A DNA stretch of 64,000 bases from Phaeobacter porticola (lineage in GTDB: Bacteria > Pseudomonadota > Alphaproteobacteria > Rhodobacterales > Rhodobacteraceae), in contig NZ_CP016364.1 in assembly GCF_001888185.1 (NCBI RefSeq), forward strand, positions 3,410,001 through 3,474,000. The letters run 5' to 3'. Of this stretch, positions 53,613 through 62,606 are shown one piece after another (the stretch's first letter is position 1; the number at the start of each line of letters is the position of its first letter). The position numbers and the translations under genes were made by a program. The notes under the pieces were generated by a model. The model searched no databases, was not told where the DNA came from, and saw only the letters and a program-made list of their open reading frames with translations.

Positions 53613-54388
53613 CGCATGCCCTCACCGGGATTGGCAAAGAATGCCATAAGCGCCGTGCTCCAGATATCCAAAATCATCGGACTGGCGACCATCAAGATAG
53701 CGAGCCCACCAAAGGTAACAAACGGTGCACCAATAAATGCCACCATGAGGGCCGGCATGGCGCGATTGATGACACCCAATGTCAGGTTGTAAATCAGCGA
53801 TCCGATCAGAAATGGGGCCGCCAGTGAAAACCCCAGCGCAAAAACCCGCGATACGCGGTGCACTCCCCAGTCCGACAGGCCGGATGCAGCCGGTAGTTCG
53901 CCAACCGGAAACATCATGTAACTGTAGATCATAAACTCCGCCACGCGGATATGGAGACCCAGCATCACCGCCAGAGCAAGCCCTGAAATCAGCAATACAG
54001 CGCCAATTGCAGGCATTGGTTCGGCCCCGATCCCGCCCAGGACCTGCGCGAGAGAGGTCGATTGTGCGGCAATCGTTCCTGCAATTTGGATTGCATGCAC
54101 AAACATGCGAATACCCACGCCCAGCGCCAACCCGACAACAGCCTCGCTCATGGCAAGGCTGGCATAGTGCAGCGGGCTAGCCGGTTCAGGTAGCAACGGT
54201 ATCGTTGGCGCCACGATAAACGTGAACGCCAGCGAAATCGCTAGTTTAACACGCATCGGTACATATCGTTCGCCAAACGCAGGCAACATCGAAACCATTG
54301 CCGCCACGCGCAGGAAAACGATGGCTCCATGCCAGAAACCAGCCCCCAATAGGGCGATCAGCTCCGGTGGCAGGAAGTCCAGATTCAT
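53609..54388 (-). CDS. fliR: flagellar export gate protein FliR
   Basis: A 259-residue membrane protein with about six hydrophobic helices. Family segments include FLRVAAMVSMLPAFGERYVPMRVKLAIS and GFSLAAPFLIGSLIYNLTLGVINRAMP. It forms the FliPQR gate with FliQ (encoded at 48623). The start at 54388 overlaps the flhA stop by four bases. Confidence 0.95.
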   Translation of the reverse strand: MNLDFLPPELIALLGAGFWHGAIVFLRVAAMVSMLPAFGERYVPMRVKLAISLAFTFIVAPTIPLLPEPASPLHYASLAMSEAVVGLALGVGIRMFVHAIQIAGTIAAQSTSLAQVLGGIGAEPMPAIGAVLLISGLALAVMLGLHIRVAEFMIYSYMMFPVGELPAASGLSDWGVHRVSRVFALGFSLAAPFLIGSLIYNLTLGVINRAMPALMVAFIGAPFVTFGGLAILMVASPMILDIWSTALMAFFANPGEGMR

Positions 54389-56478
54389 GCCGGAACCATT
54401 CCGACCAACGCCGGGCGCGCCTCCAATCCGATTTCCTCAAATGACAAAACGGGATTGAGAATGCCACGCGATTTAAGAATGGTGCGCAAGTAACGCCGAC
54501 GACGGGTGGAGGTCACAACGGCAGCAAAAATACCTTGCTCTGTTGTTGTATTCAAACGATCACTCAACCCTTCGGCCAGACGATTGAACTGATCGGGTGG
54601 CAGAGCGATGTCTACTGCTCCACCCTGCGCATCGATCTGATAGGTCGAGAACGTCTCTTCCCACTCTGGCGCCAGCTGGATGAGCGGAATGGTTCCATCC
54701 TCGCGCTTCATCTCACCCACCAGCTGGAAGCCCAGTCGCTGACGAACATATTCACAGATGGCTTCCGGCTGGGTGGTATGCAGGCGCGCTTCACCGATCG
54801 TTTCCAAAATCAGCGGCATGTTGCGGATGGAAACACGCTCTTCGAGCAGCAGGCGTAGGACCGTGTGCAGCGTATCGATCGGTACCTTGTCAGGGATAAG
54901 TTCGTCGAGCAACTTGCGATTGGCCTCGGCGCGGAAATCATCCGTCAACTCGGTCATTTCATTTAACAGCCGACGCAGTGATTTGAGCGTCAGGAGGCGC
55001 GGGAAATTCTGCTTAATGACTTCAAGCAGATGAGTTGCCAAAATTTCAGGCGCGGTGACAATCGTAGCACCGGACAAGGCGGCATCCTCTTGATTTCGTG
55101 ACGAAATCCAACGAGCTGGAGCCCCATAAACTGGCTCCGTCACATCCGTTCCAGGAGGCAGAGCATCGTGGTTATCCGGCATCAATGCCAGCACCATTTC
55201 TGGATGCAAGATACCGCGGACCTGTTCGACACCCTGCACCTTGATCAGATAGGTGCCGGTCATCAATTCAGGCTCGTCCGTCAATCGGATCTCGGGCAAA
55301 ATCAAGCCAAATGTGGTGGCGACATGTGTCCGCATATTTGCAATACGGGCGTCCAGCCCGGTACCTGCGTCCAGCACCATGCTCACCAGATCTGGAGCAA
55401 ACTCAAGATGCAGATCGTCCAGATCAAGAATATCACCCAGCGCCCGGTTTTCCTTGGGTTCCATAACCTCTTCAATCTGGCTGTCCATCTCCGCTTCTTC
55501 ACGGTCTTTGGCGTTTTTACTCAGCCGATACGCAGCGTAACCCAGCACACCACCCCCCACCATGAAAGGAAGGAACGGCAAGCCCGGCACCAGAGCAAAC
55601 AGCACCATGAGCACAGAAACGGTCGCCAGAGCTGCTGGATGCTTACCCAACTGATCCGACAGCGCGATATCTGTCGAGCCAGTGGCACCACCTCGTGCCA
55701 ATAGCAACGCCGCAGCGATGGAGATAATAACCGACGGAATTTGTGACACCAGACCATCGCCAACCGTCAGAATTGCATAGGTTTCAAAGGCCGACGCAAC
55801 GGGCATACCATGGACCAAAACGCCCATGATCAACCCCATGATCAGATTGAGAAGCGTGATCAACAGGCCAGCAATCGCATCGCCTTTCACGAATTTCGAG
55901 GCCCCATCCAACGAACCAAAGAAGGTCGTCTCACGCTGTTCCGCCTCGCGCCTTTGACGCGCTGTGGCATGGTCAATCGCACCTGCGGACATATCGCTGT
56001 CGATGGCCAGCTGCTTGCCCGGCATCGCGTCAAGGGCGAAACGGGCCCCAACTTCGGCCATACGAGCAGCGCCTTTGTTGATGACCATGAAATTCACAAT
56101 CAGCAGGACGCCAAAAACCACGAGGCCAAGGAACACACTGCCACCCATGACGAACTGAGCGAACCCCTCGATCACCCCGCCAGCGGCATCTGTTCCAGTA
56201 TGACCCTGGCCAATGATCAACTTCGTCGACGACACGTTCAGCGACAGCCGCAGCATTAGTGACGCCAACAGAATTGTCGGGAATGACGAGAAATCTAGCG
56301 GGCGTTCAATGAACAATGTCACGGTAAAGATCAGGATCGCGAGACCGAAGGACGCCGCAAGCCCGACATCCAGCACCCATGCCGGCATTGGCAGGATCAT
56401 CATGACAATGATCGCCATCAGGGCGAGCGCCAGCAACACGGTTGGGCTGAACAGTTTTTGCATATCAATGTTTGGCAC
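54385..56478 (-). CDS. flhA: flagellar export gate protein FlhA
   Basis: A 697-residue protein with eight predicted membrane helices in the first half (STKLIIGQGHTGTDAAGGVIEGFAQF is typical) and the FHIPEP-type motif region (RFALDAMPGKQLAIDSDMSAGAID). The C-terminal half is the large cytoplasmic platform that binds chaperones. It is the centre of the export gate. The start at 56478 follows the transglycosylase stop by 13 bases, so they are cotranscribed. Confidence 0.97.
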   Translation of the reverse strand: MPNIDMQKLFSPTVLLALALMAIIVMMILPMPAWVLDVGLAASFGLAILIFTVTLFIERPLDFSSFPTILLASLMLRLSLNVSSTKLIIGQGHTGTDAAGGVIEGFAQFVMGGSVFLGLVVFGVLLIVNFMVINKGAARMAEVGARFALDAMPGKQLAIDSDMSAGAIDHATARQRREAEQRETTFFGSLDGASKFVKGDAIAGLLITLLNLIMGLIMGVLVHGMPVASAFETYAILTVGDGLVSQIPSVIISIAAALLLARGGATGSTDIALSDQLGKHPAALATVSVLMVLFALVPGLPFLPFMVGGGVLGYAAYRLSKNAKDREEAEMDSQIEEVMEPKENRALGDILDLDDLHLEFAPDLVSMVLDAGTGLDARIANMRTHVATTFGLILPEIRLTDEPELMTGTYLIKVQGVEQVRGILHPEMVLALMPDNHDALPPGTDVTEPVYGAPARWISSRNQEDAALSGATIVTAPEILATHLLEVIKQNFPRLLTLKSLRRLLNEMTELTDDFRAEANRKLLDELIPDKVPIDTLHTVLRLLLEERVSIRNMPLILETIGEARLHTTQPEAICEYVRQRLGFQLVGEMKREDGTIPLIQLAPEWEETFSTYQIDAQGGAVDIALPPDQFNRLAEGLSDRLNTTTEQGIFAAVVTSTRRRRYLRTILKSRGILNPVLSFEEIGLEARPALVGMVPA

Positions 56479-56491
56479 GGAAATTCAGCCT

Positions 56492-57292
56492 TTATTTCAG
56501 TATGATGATCGCTTGCGCCGAAGTGCCTCCGTCGGTCGACGGGAACAGTGAACCCAACCGGGCTGTCCCGGTTGGTGCGGTACCCTTAGCGATCAGGGGA
56601 GACGGTTTATGAAGCATTGCCAGTGGTTGAGGAGCAGAAAATGTGGTCCGCTTACGTTCAACAGGAAGCGCAGCAACGGTTTCCACCGGTTTCAGGTCAG
56701 CGCGAACCCTGTCAAAACGTGCGGTGTATCGGTTTGCGTAGGTTGGCGTGCGCGAATGATAGGCACCGGCAGCCTGTGACCAGTCGCCGAATTCGGTATG
56801 CAGATCCCGCAAGAAGCGCGCCGCGTATTGGGCGTTCGCAAGCGGATCGAACATTTGATCAATCGAATCAAATGCCTGACCGTGCCATTTGAAATTTATC
56901 TGAAAACAACCAACATCAAAACTGCGCGCGCCACGCTTGAAGTGGGAAAAGACATACGCTCTGGCCTCATCCTCGGTCTGGAACCACTTGCCGGCCCCTT
57001 CCATATTGACCGTCCACGGCCAGGGCTGAAGACCCTGCTTACCACCGCGCCCGGTTTCGGTCCTGGTAATGGCTCGCAGAACGTCCAGCGGGACACCCTG
57101 ATCCCTGGCAGCGCGCCGCGCCGCCAGATCACATAAGGCTGACACCTGCGGCGAAGCCGCGCGCGCGTGGTCCGGAGAAAGCAGCGACAAAATACCGATC
57201 ACGGTAAAAAAAAGCATACTCAATGCGGGCAATCTGCCCGCACAGTCGGCGCACTGCCGCTGTTGTCTGAAGTATCGGTTCGATTTCGGCAT
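56492..57292 (-). CDS. lytic transglycosylase of the flagellar cluster
   Basis: A 266-residue exported protein. A hydrophobic signal segment (LSMLFFTVIGILSLL) lies after a 23-residue N-terminal extension. The SLT domain follows, with the catalytic-type Glu in ITRTETGRGG (about residue 80), the FDVGCFQINFKW segment and AGAYHSRTPTYANRY. The last 60 residues are Pro/Thr-rich and unstructured. The muramidase half is missing from the flgJ-like protein, so this enzyme is a good candidate for opening peptidoglycan for the rod (inference from context). Confidence 0.84.
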   Translation of the reverse strand: MPKSNRYFRQQRQCADCAGRLPALSMLFFTVIGILSLLSPDHARAASPQVSALCDLAARRAARDQGVPLDVLRAITRTETGRGGKQGLQPWPWTVNMEGAGKWFQTEDEARAYVFSHFKRGARSFDVGCFQINFKWHGQAFDSIDQMFDPLANAQYAARFLRDLHTEFGDWSQAAGAYHSRTPTYANRYTARFDRVRADLKPVETVAALPVERKRTTFSAPQPLAMLHKPSPLIAKGTAPTGTARLGSLFPSTDGGTSAQAIIILK

Positions 57293-57370
57293 TCTGCCTG
57301 TCCAAATTAGGATTCACCCTAGGCCCGAGCCTAAGCTCAGAGCGTTGACAAACAGTTATCGCCAGATGCA

Positions 57371-57399
57371 CCAAGACCGCCGATCATCGGCGGTCTTGG
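57371..57399. terminator. hairpin between the 819-residue protein gene and the transglycosylase gene
   Basis: CCAAGACCGCCGA (57371-57383) pairs with TCGGCGGTCTTGG (57387-57399) around a 3-base loop. No long T tract follows on either strand. It may be a partial terminator inside the long minus-strand flagellar set. Confidence 0.4.
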
Positions 57400-57439
57400 T
57401 TGGGCAAACTATACAGGAACCGACGTCAGGACATCGCAA

Positions 57440-59899
57440 TCATGATCCGTCTTCACCCAACTGGGGTTGGCGTGTCACCTTCTGCAATAGATCTGCAATC
57501 CCACCTCGCGTCCCTTGGCTGCTCTCAACCAGCGCCCTTGCATGCGCCAACGGCGTCAATCCAGTGGGCTCTTTTGCAGTTTCTTCAATCTGCGTTGTTA
57601 CCTCGGCCACGCCACCGAATTGCTCGGCAGCGGCTGCATCTATGGCTGCCAAATTTTTGCGATCTTCCGAATGCCAGAATCCACGCGCGGCGGCATCACT
57701 CTCATCTTCTTCAAGAAGGTATTCCCCAGCGCGTGCATATTCGCCGTTCTTCCATAACGCTTCGGCGCGCAGCTTATTCGCATCAGAGCCAGAAAGGCCC
57801 ATCAGCTCGACCAAGGCAGAATGTGGCTTGTCCATCGCCAGCGCGGCTTTGGCCAAGATCAACCGGCGTTTTGTATTGCCGGGTTCCATCGCGAGCTTCT
57901 TGAGAACGGATTGGGCTTGCTGCGCAAAGCCCAAATCAAGCAACCGCTGGGCAACAATATCCGCAACTGGCGCCACCTCATCTGTGGTCCCATTGGCGGC
58001 GATGACCAACGCATATTGTAGGAAGGTCACATCATCAGCGCGTTCAGCCAGAAGTGTCAGCAACGGTTCCAACGCTCTAGGGCGCGCACCGGGGCCATCA
58101 CGGCGACTCAGCTGATCCAATTCAGTAAAGCTGTCATGGAACTGCCCGGTCAAAGCCAAGGCCGAGACCACAGCCCGCCGCAGTTCCGCCCCGAGATCGC
58201 TGTCGCGGTTCTCGACCTCATAAGAAGCCGCGAGATCGGGTACATCGGGCGATAGCGCAGCGCGTTCAACAAAGCTAAGGTCGATCAGCTCAATCAGTGC
58301 ACGGGGGGCGTTTTCGCTGCGCTCGGCGACTTCATCCGTTAGTTCCTGCGCGACAGTTTCGACATCGCCTTCGAGTTTTGCGATCTCAGCCTCTGCCAGG
58401 TTGATTTCCGGAACATGCTCCACCCCTGTACGGTCGACCGAACGCAGGGTCGCCCCGGCCAGATGCGGATCACCAGCTTTCGCGAATAATGTACTGATGC
58501 GAGGCCCCACTTGTACACGAAGATGCGGCGGCAGCTTGGCAAAGGCCTGTTGGATCGCGTCCGTCTTAGCGTTTTTCTTGATCGTACCATCCGCGAGTGC
58601 AGCCCAAAGCGCGACCTCACTATCGCAGACCTGTTGACCCGAAAACGCGTGATTAACGTTCAGGTCCTGACCATCCAGCACCGCACCCATCGCTGTCAAC
58701 GCGATCGCATCATCGTGCTCTGACGCGCCGGACGGCATCATTTTCAGAATGGCCTGTGCTTCGGCACCAAATCCAAAAAACAGATACGCGCGGGCAAGCG
58801 TCAACACCGCGGCGGGGTCAACGTCATCGAATTCGCGCACCAAGTTCGCCCGCAACGGTGAGATTTGGTCGCCAAAAGGTTCATCAGTGCCCCAATTATG
58901 AACCGCAAGCTGTGAGCCAGGAAGGCAATGGGTAGGTTGACCATAGGTGTCAGGACGACGCGCAATCAGGCCGCTTTCGCGGTCCACTGAGGAGGTAACC
59001 GACACCTGATCCAAGGGGTTGAGTGGGCGATCACGAGCGCTCAGCGGATCCAAAATATGTCCGCCTGCACCGTCATGAACTTCTATACCCGCCAGATCGA
59101 GCAGGCCTTGATTCGTGGCACGACTGATTTGCTGCAAAAGTCGTTGCTCCGATGCGCTCACCGTTGCCGCCCGTTCGGATTCGGCCAGATTCAATAGCAT
59201 ATCAGTACCGACTTGGACGGATACCGGTGTCGATTTTTTCTCAGACGTAGTTTCTGAAGGCGACTGAACTTTTTGGGTGGCTTCAGCTGTTTCTCGGGTG
59301 TTTTGCTTCAGGTCCAGCGGCAGTTTTATCGCCGAGCGAACACCTCCCTCAGATACCGGGATACGCGACGCCCAATCTTGCGTGCTTGCCCGATCTGCGA
59401 TGACACCACCAAGATTGAGGGCCGCGCGGGCATCAGCTACAGCTCGAGCTGAAAGGTTGAAGCGATATCCAGCGCTATTCGTGTTACCAGAAAACAGCGG
59501 TAGTGGCGACGCAACGGTCAATTGTTGGCGCGGGACCGGAGGTCCGTCCGCAATATCGACAACAAGATAGCCGTCTTCTTGAACATAAGAGGTCACTTCG
59601 CAGACGCACCCCAACTGCAGTTGCAGCGGCTGCCCCGGCCCAGTTTGCGAAAGGGACTGCAGGCGTGTGCGCGGAATAAGATCAAATACCCGCGATGTAT
59701 CAAAAACCACCGTTGGCGTGTCAACGGTCAGCTCTGCCAATTCGCCGGATTGGCGTATAGACCATGGTGCGCCACTGGGTAAGCGCATGACCAGCCTGGA
59801 AAAACTGTCGTGTTCTCCTGATTGGGCGACCACGGTCTGGGCTTCGGCAGATGCCGTTGCCACTGCGAGCATTGCAAAGACCAGTGCGCGCCACATCAT
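57440..59899 (-). CDS. large exported flagellar-cluster protein of unknown function
   Basis: An 819-residue protein with a signal peptide (about residues 1-21, ATASAEA). An N-terminal part resembles an AMIN-like beta domain (FSRLVMRLPSGAPWSIRQ, GELAELTVDTPTVVF, GYLVVDIADGP). Then comes a linker of Thr/Ser/Lys residues, and a long helical region in the last 450 residues looks like TPR or SEL1-type repeats. It has no catalytic signature. The start overlaps motA (ATGA), so it is made with the stator. A MotE-like gene lies on the other side of motA, which suggests a periplasmic motor protein like MotC of rhizobia (inference). Confidence 0.7.
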   Translation of the reverse strand: MMWRALVFAMLAVATASAEAQTVVAQSGEHDSFSRLVMRLPSGAPWSIRQSGELAELTVDTPTVVFDTSRVFDLIPRTRLQSLSQTGPGQPLQLQLGCVCEVTSYVQEDGYLVVDIADGPPVPRQQLTVASPLPLFSGNTNSAGYRFNLSARAVADARAALNLGGVIADRASTQDWASRIPVSEGGVRSAIKLPLDLKQNTRETAEATQKVQSPSETTSEKKSTPVSVQVGTDMLLNLAESERAATVSASEQRLLQQISRATNQGLLDLAGIEVHDGAGGHILDPLSARDRPLNPLDQVSVTSSVDRESGLIARRPDTYGQPTHCLPGSQLAVHNWGTDEPFGDQISPLRANLVREFDDVDPAAVLTLARAYLFFGFGAEAQAILKMMPSGASEHDDAIALTAMGAVLDGQDLNVNHAFSGQQVCDSEVALWAALADGTIKKNAKTDAIQQAFAKLPPHLRVQVGPRISTLFAKAGDPHLAGATLRSVDRTGVEHVPEINLAEAEIAKLEGDVETVAQELTDEVAERSENAPRALIELIDLSFVERAALSPDVPDLAASYEVENRDSDLGAELRRAVVSALALTGQFHDSFTELDQLSRRDGPGARPRALEPLLTLLAERADDVTFLQYALVIAANGTTDEVAPVADIVAQRLLDLGFAQQAQSVLKKLAMEPGNTKRRLILAKAALAMDKPHSALVELMGLSGSDANKLRAEALWKNGEYARAGEYLLEEDESDAAARGFWHSEDRKNLAAIDAAAAEQFGGVAEVTTQIEETAKEPTGLTPLAHARALVESSQGTRGGIADLLQKVTRQPQLGEDGS

Positions 59900-60765
59900 G
59901 CTGCGTCCTGTTTCACCGACTTCAGCGCTTCTTCAAGCTCGGAAAATCCGGGACGAATATGCGATGGCGTATTCTGGCGCCCCACTTCGATGCAGATAGC
60001 AGCAGCGTGATTGTGCAGATTGGCCACAAGCACCTCTCTGATGAGAGAGTAGAAATGCCCATCCTCTTCGACCACTGACTTGACCTTACCCGCAAAAGGA
60101 CCGACCAGACCGTAAGCCAAGAACACCCCAAGGAACGTCCCCACAAGCGCGCCGCCGATCAGCTTACCCAGAACTTCTGGCGGCTGGTCAATTGATCCCA
60201 TTGTCTTGATGATACCCAAAACCGCCGCAACAATACCGAGCGCAGGAAGACCGTCGGCAAGTGTCTGCAGGGCGTGACTAGAATGCAGCGCATGATGCAG
60301 ATTCGCTTCGATCCGCTTCTCCAGAACCTCTTCGACCTGATGCGGATCGTCATAGTTCATGGATGCCGATCTCATGGTATCGCTGATCAGATTCACCGCC
60401 TCTTTATCCGCGAGGATTTTGGGGTAGCGGTTGAATACGGATGAATTTTCAGGATCCTCGATGTGCTGTTCGACCTCAACCGGGTTCGCACGTGCAATCC
60501 GGATCAACGTAAACAGCAGGCACAGCAGGTCCCGGTAGTCATCAGCCTTCCATTTAGGGCCTTTGAACACCTTACCGAGATCCTTCAGCGTATGTTTGAC
60601 ACCGCCCATATCATTGCTGATCAAGAAGGCGCCAACACCGGCGCCGCCGATCATCATCAATTCGAACGGCATGGCCTTGATGATGATTGCCATCTTGCCA
60701 CCCGCCAGGAGATATCCCCCGAACACCATGACAAAGATAACCACGATGCCTACAATACCGAGCAT
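59896..60765 (-). CDS. motA: flagellar motor stator protein MotA
   Basis: A 289-residue proton-channel stator subunit with four membrane helices (MLGIVGIVVIFVMVFGGYLL at the start, and a final pair at about 165-225 containing PALGIVAAVLGIIKTMGS). The large cytoplasmic loop carries the charged residues that contact FliG. I choose ATG 60765, with GGAG eight bases upstream, over GTG at 60774. MotB is not in the window. The stop overlaps the next gene (ATGA). Confidence 0.95.
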   Translation of the reverse strand: MLGIVGIVVIFVMVFGGYLLAGGKMAIIIKAMPFELMMIGGAGVGAFLISNDMGGVKHTLKDLGKVFKGPKWKADDYRDLLCLLFTLIRIARANPVEVEQHIEDPENSSVFNRYPKILADKEAVNLISDTMRSASMNYDDPHQVEEVLEKRIEANLHHALHSSHALQTLADGLPALGIVAAVLGIIKTMGSIDQPPEVLGKLIGGALVGTFLGVFLAYGLVGPFAGKVKSVVEEDGHFYSLIREVLVANLHNHAAAICIEVGRQNTPSHIRPGFSELEEALKSVKQDAA

Positions 60766-60842
60766 TAGGTCCACTCCGAATTTTGTTTGTTTCTACAAGT
60801 TTAGGCGATTCACGTTAAGAAAGCCTGAGGAGCAGCACCTGC

Positions 60843-61490
60843 TTACTCCTTCGGAACAGAGCCATTGCGCCCCGCCAGGACCACGCTAATGGTATAGGCT
60901 GCCTGTGGGCTTAGACCTGCCATAATGCCTGCCGCCGCCTCGGGGCGCATCCGCGCAAGAAAACCAGCTGCAAACGCTGGATCCATTTCTTCGAACAGCG
61001 CCGAAGATTCCTTTGGCTTCATCTGCTCGTAGACCGATGTCAGCCGTGTCAAATCCGTCTCGGTTGCGCCATCTGCAAGAGCCAGCGTTGATTTCAGCTC
61101 TTCCTCTGCCTGCTCAAGCGCCACGAGCTTTTGCTCAATCGCATCATCGGCGATCTCAAGCGCCTTCATGCGATCCTGGATTTCCGCTTCGCGTGCTGAC
61201 AGCGCCGCTTCGCGCTCCTGAAAGGCAGCCAACATATTCTGCAATTCGGCAGAAGATGGCATTGACCGGCCAGTTAGCGTGCCTTTTGCTTCCTCGTGCT
61301 CGGCCGACCCATCTTGCAGGTTGGCAACTTCTCGGGCGATGGCCGGGCCGGCCTCCAGACCCAAGCGCACAGCAGCTGACCCGATCAGTAAAAGGGCAAG
61401 CATCATCAGTGCGCTGCCCCGTGTCCGGCGGCTACGCTTTGCTTTTTTTGATTTCGCAGGTGCGGTTGTCATCTTCGCTGTCTTGGCCAT
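60843..61490 (-). CDS. MotE-like protein (MgtE-N-type periplasmic chaperone)
   Basis: A 215-residue protein. A Lys/Arg-rich N-terminus precedes one membrane helix (about residues 27-45), followed by a long coiled coil (residues 78-150, AREAEIQDRMKALEIADDAIEQKLVALEQAEEEL split over heptads). The C-terminal segment, residues about 155-210 (VYEQMKPKESSALFEEMDP), is the MgtE N-terminal-like fold typical of MotE. MotE is the chaperone of the periplasmic motility protein MotC in Sinorhizobium. The gene sits directly before motA. Confidence 0.78.
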   Translation of the reverse strand: MAKTAKMTTAPAKSKKAKRSRRTRGSALMMLALLLIGSAAVRLGLEAGPAIAREVANLQDGSAEHEEAKGTLTGRSMPSSAELQNMLAAFQEREAALSAREAEIQDRMKALEIADDAIEQKLVALEQAEEELKSTLALADGATETDLTRLTSVYEQMKPKESSALFEEMDPAFAAGFLARMRPEAAAGIMAGLSPQAAYTISVVLAGRNGSVPKE

Positions 61491-61954
61491 TATGCAACCC
61501 GACCCTGCGCTCGGTTGTGACGGACAAACATCAGACCTGCGGGTTTCGCAGGCTCCGGTTCTGCCGCTACTTCGGGTTCCGCATCAGCCTCATATGCCGC
61601 TGCCAATGCGTCACTCTCTTCGGCGACAGAAGATGCGGCCACCTCAGCCTTCGGCTCAGCTGTCGGCACGTCAGGCATATCATGCATAGACGCCATCATC
61701 AGTTCGAGCCGCTGCGCCACCGATTCGGCACGGCCGGTAAGCTGGTCCAGCGCCTTGCTGGACCCATCAGAGACATGCCGGGCCGCCAGCAGTGATTTGT
61801 TCAGATCGTCAACCTGCGCGGACAGCACTGCAACAGCGCCGCCGACACCTTTTTCCAAATCATTAAAGCGCTTCAGCCGACGTGAGAGCACCAGACAATA
61901 AAAGCCTGCCCCCATGGCCCCGGCCGCAAGCAGGATATCTGCAATCAGTTCCAT
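61490..61954 (-). CDS. membrane-anchored coiled-coil protein, DUF6468-like
   Basis: A 154-residue protein. One N-terminal membrane segment (LIADILLAAGAMGAGFYCLVL) is followed by a coiled coil to about residue 90 and then an Ala/Glu/Pro-rich disordered region that ends in a basic tail (FVRHNRAQGRVA). It may belong to the flagellar DUF6468 family, which I can only judge from shape and position. The stop overlaps the motE-like start by one base, and the gene lies 9 bases after fliL. Confidence 0.6.
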   Translation of the reverse strand: MELIADILLAAGAMGAGFYCLVLSRRLKRFNDLEKGVGGAVAVLSAQVDDLNKSLLAARHVSDGSSKALDQLTGRAESVAQRLELMMASMHDMPDVPTAEPKAEVAASSVAEESDALAAAYEADAEPEVAAEPEPAKPAGLMFVRHNRAQGRVA

Positions 61955-61963
61955 CCCGTTCTC

Positions 61964-62488
61964 CTAGTTCAATACGAAGTCCATAATCAGCAGATCACGC
62001 ACCCGGCCCTGGCCGGCTGCAATATTGATCCGCCGCAGCATCTGTGCGCGCAGTTTTGGCAGTGCCATTGGATCTGTCAGATCCTCCAGCTCCAGTGCCC
62101 TGAGATAACTGTTGAGAACATCGACAACCCGCGGGAGGATTTTTTCGACCTCGGCCCGATGGGCAAGATCAACCTCCAGCTGAGATCGGAAACGAAGGTG
62201 CTTCAATCCACTTGCTTTGCGCAAAGTGATTACAATCGGTTCCATTTCGATAAAGGCAAGATTGGCGATATCTTCCGCCGTCTCACCACTGTCCACGCCT
62301 TCTGGCGCCACTTCGGTCGCATCCACCCCTTCTGGGGCTGCGCTCTGACCAAAGGGAAGAAGGCCTGACTGGACAGCGAAGAATCCTCCACCGGCACCAA
62401 CAAGTGCAAGGACAACCCCAATGATAAGGGGCAGCTTGCTCTTTTTGGTCGGGGCGTCTTGTTCTGTGTCTACTACAGCGTCTGTCAT
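61964..62488 (-). CDS. fliL: flagellar basal body-associated protein FliL
   Basis: A 174-residue protein with a short cytoplasmic tail, one membrane helix (LPLIIGVVLALVGAGGGFF, about residues 19-37) and a periplasmic domain (AFIEMEPIVITLRKASGLKHLRF, AQMLRRINIAAGQGRVRDLLIMDFVLN). It stabilises the stator at the basal body. It is first in the leftward unit. The ATG at 62488 is used, since an upstream start at 62515 is less plausible. It is divergent from fliF, 118 bases away. Confidence 0.93.
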   Translation of the reverse strand: MTDAVVDTEQDAPTKKSKLPLIIGVVLALVGAGGGFFAVQSGLLPFGQSAAPEGVDATEVAPEGVDSGETAEDIANLAFIEMEPIVITLRKASGLKHLRFRSQLEVDLAHRAEVEKILPRVVDVLNSYLRALELEDLTDPMALPKLRAQMLRRINIAAGQGRVRDLLIMDFVLN

Positions 62489-62533
62489 GACTATCCCTAA
62501 TACGTCGTGCCTCATCTTATTAGCCTGCGGACA

Positions 62534-62548
62534 CTAACCGAATGTTAA
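62534..62548. promoter_or_regulatory. CtrA-type box between fliL and fliF
   Basis: CTAA (62534-62537), seven bases, TTAA (62545-62548). On the minus strand this reads TTAA-N7-TTAG, a near-consensus CtrA box. It is midway in the 118-base divergent promoter region of the two longest flagellar units here. Confidence 0.6.
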
Positions 62549-62606
62549 GGGCAATCCGGCAAAAGGGTTGCACATCGGACAGAACGCCGGTGCTACGGAG
62601 GTTAAT

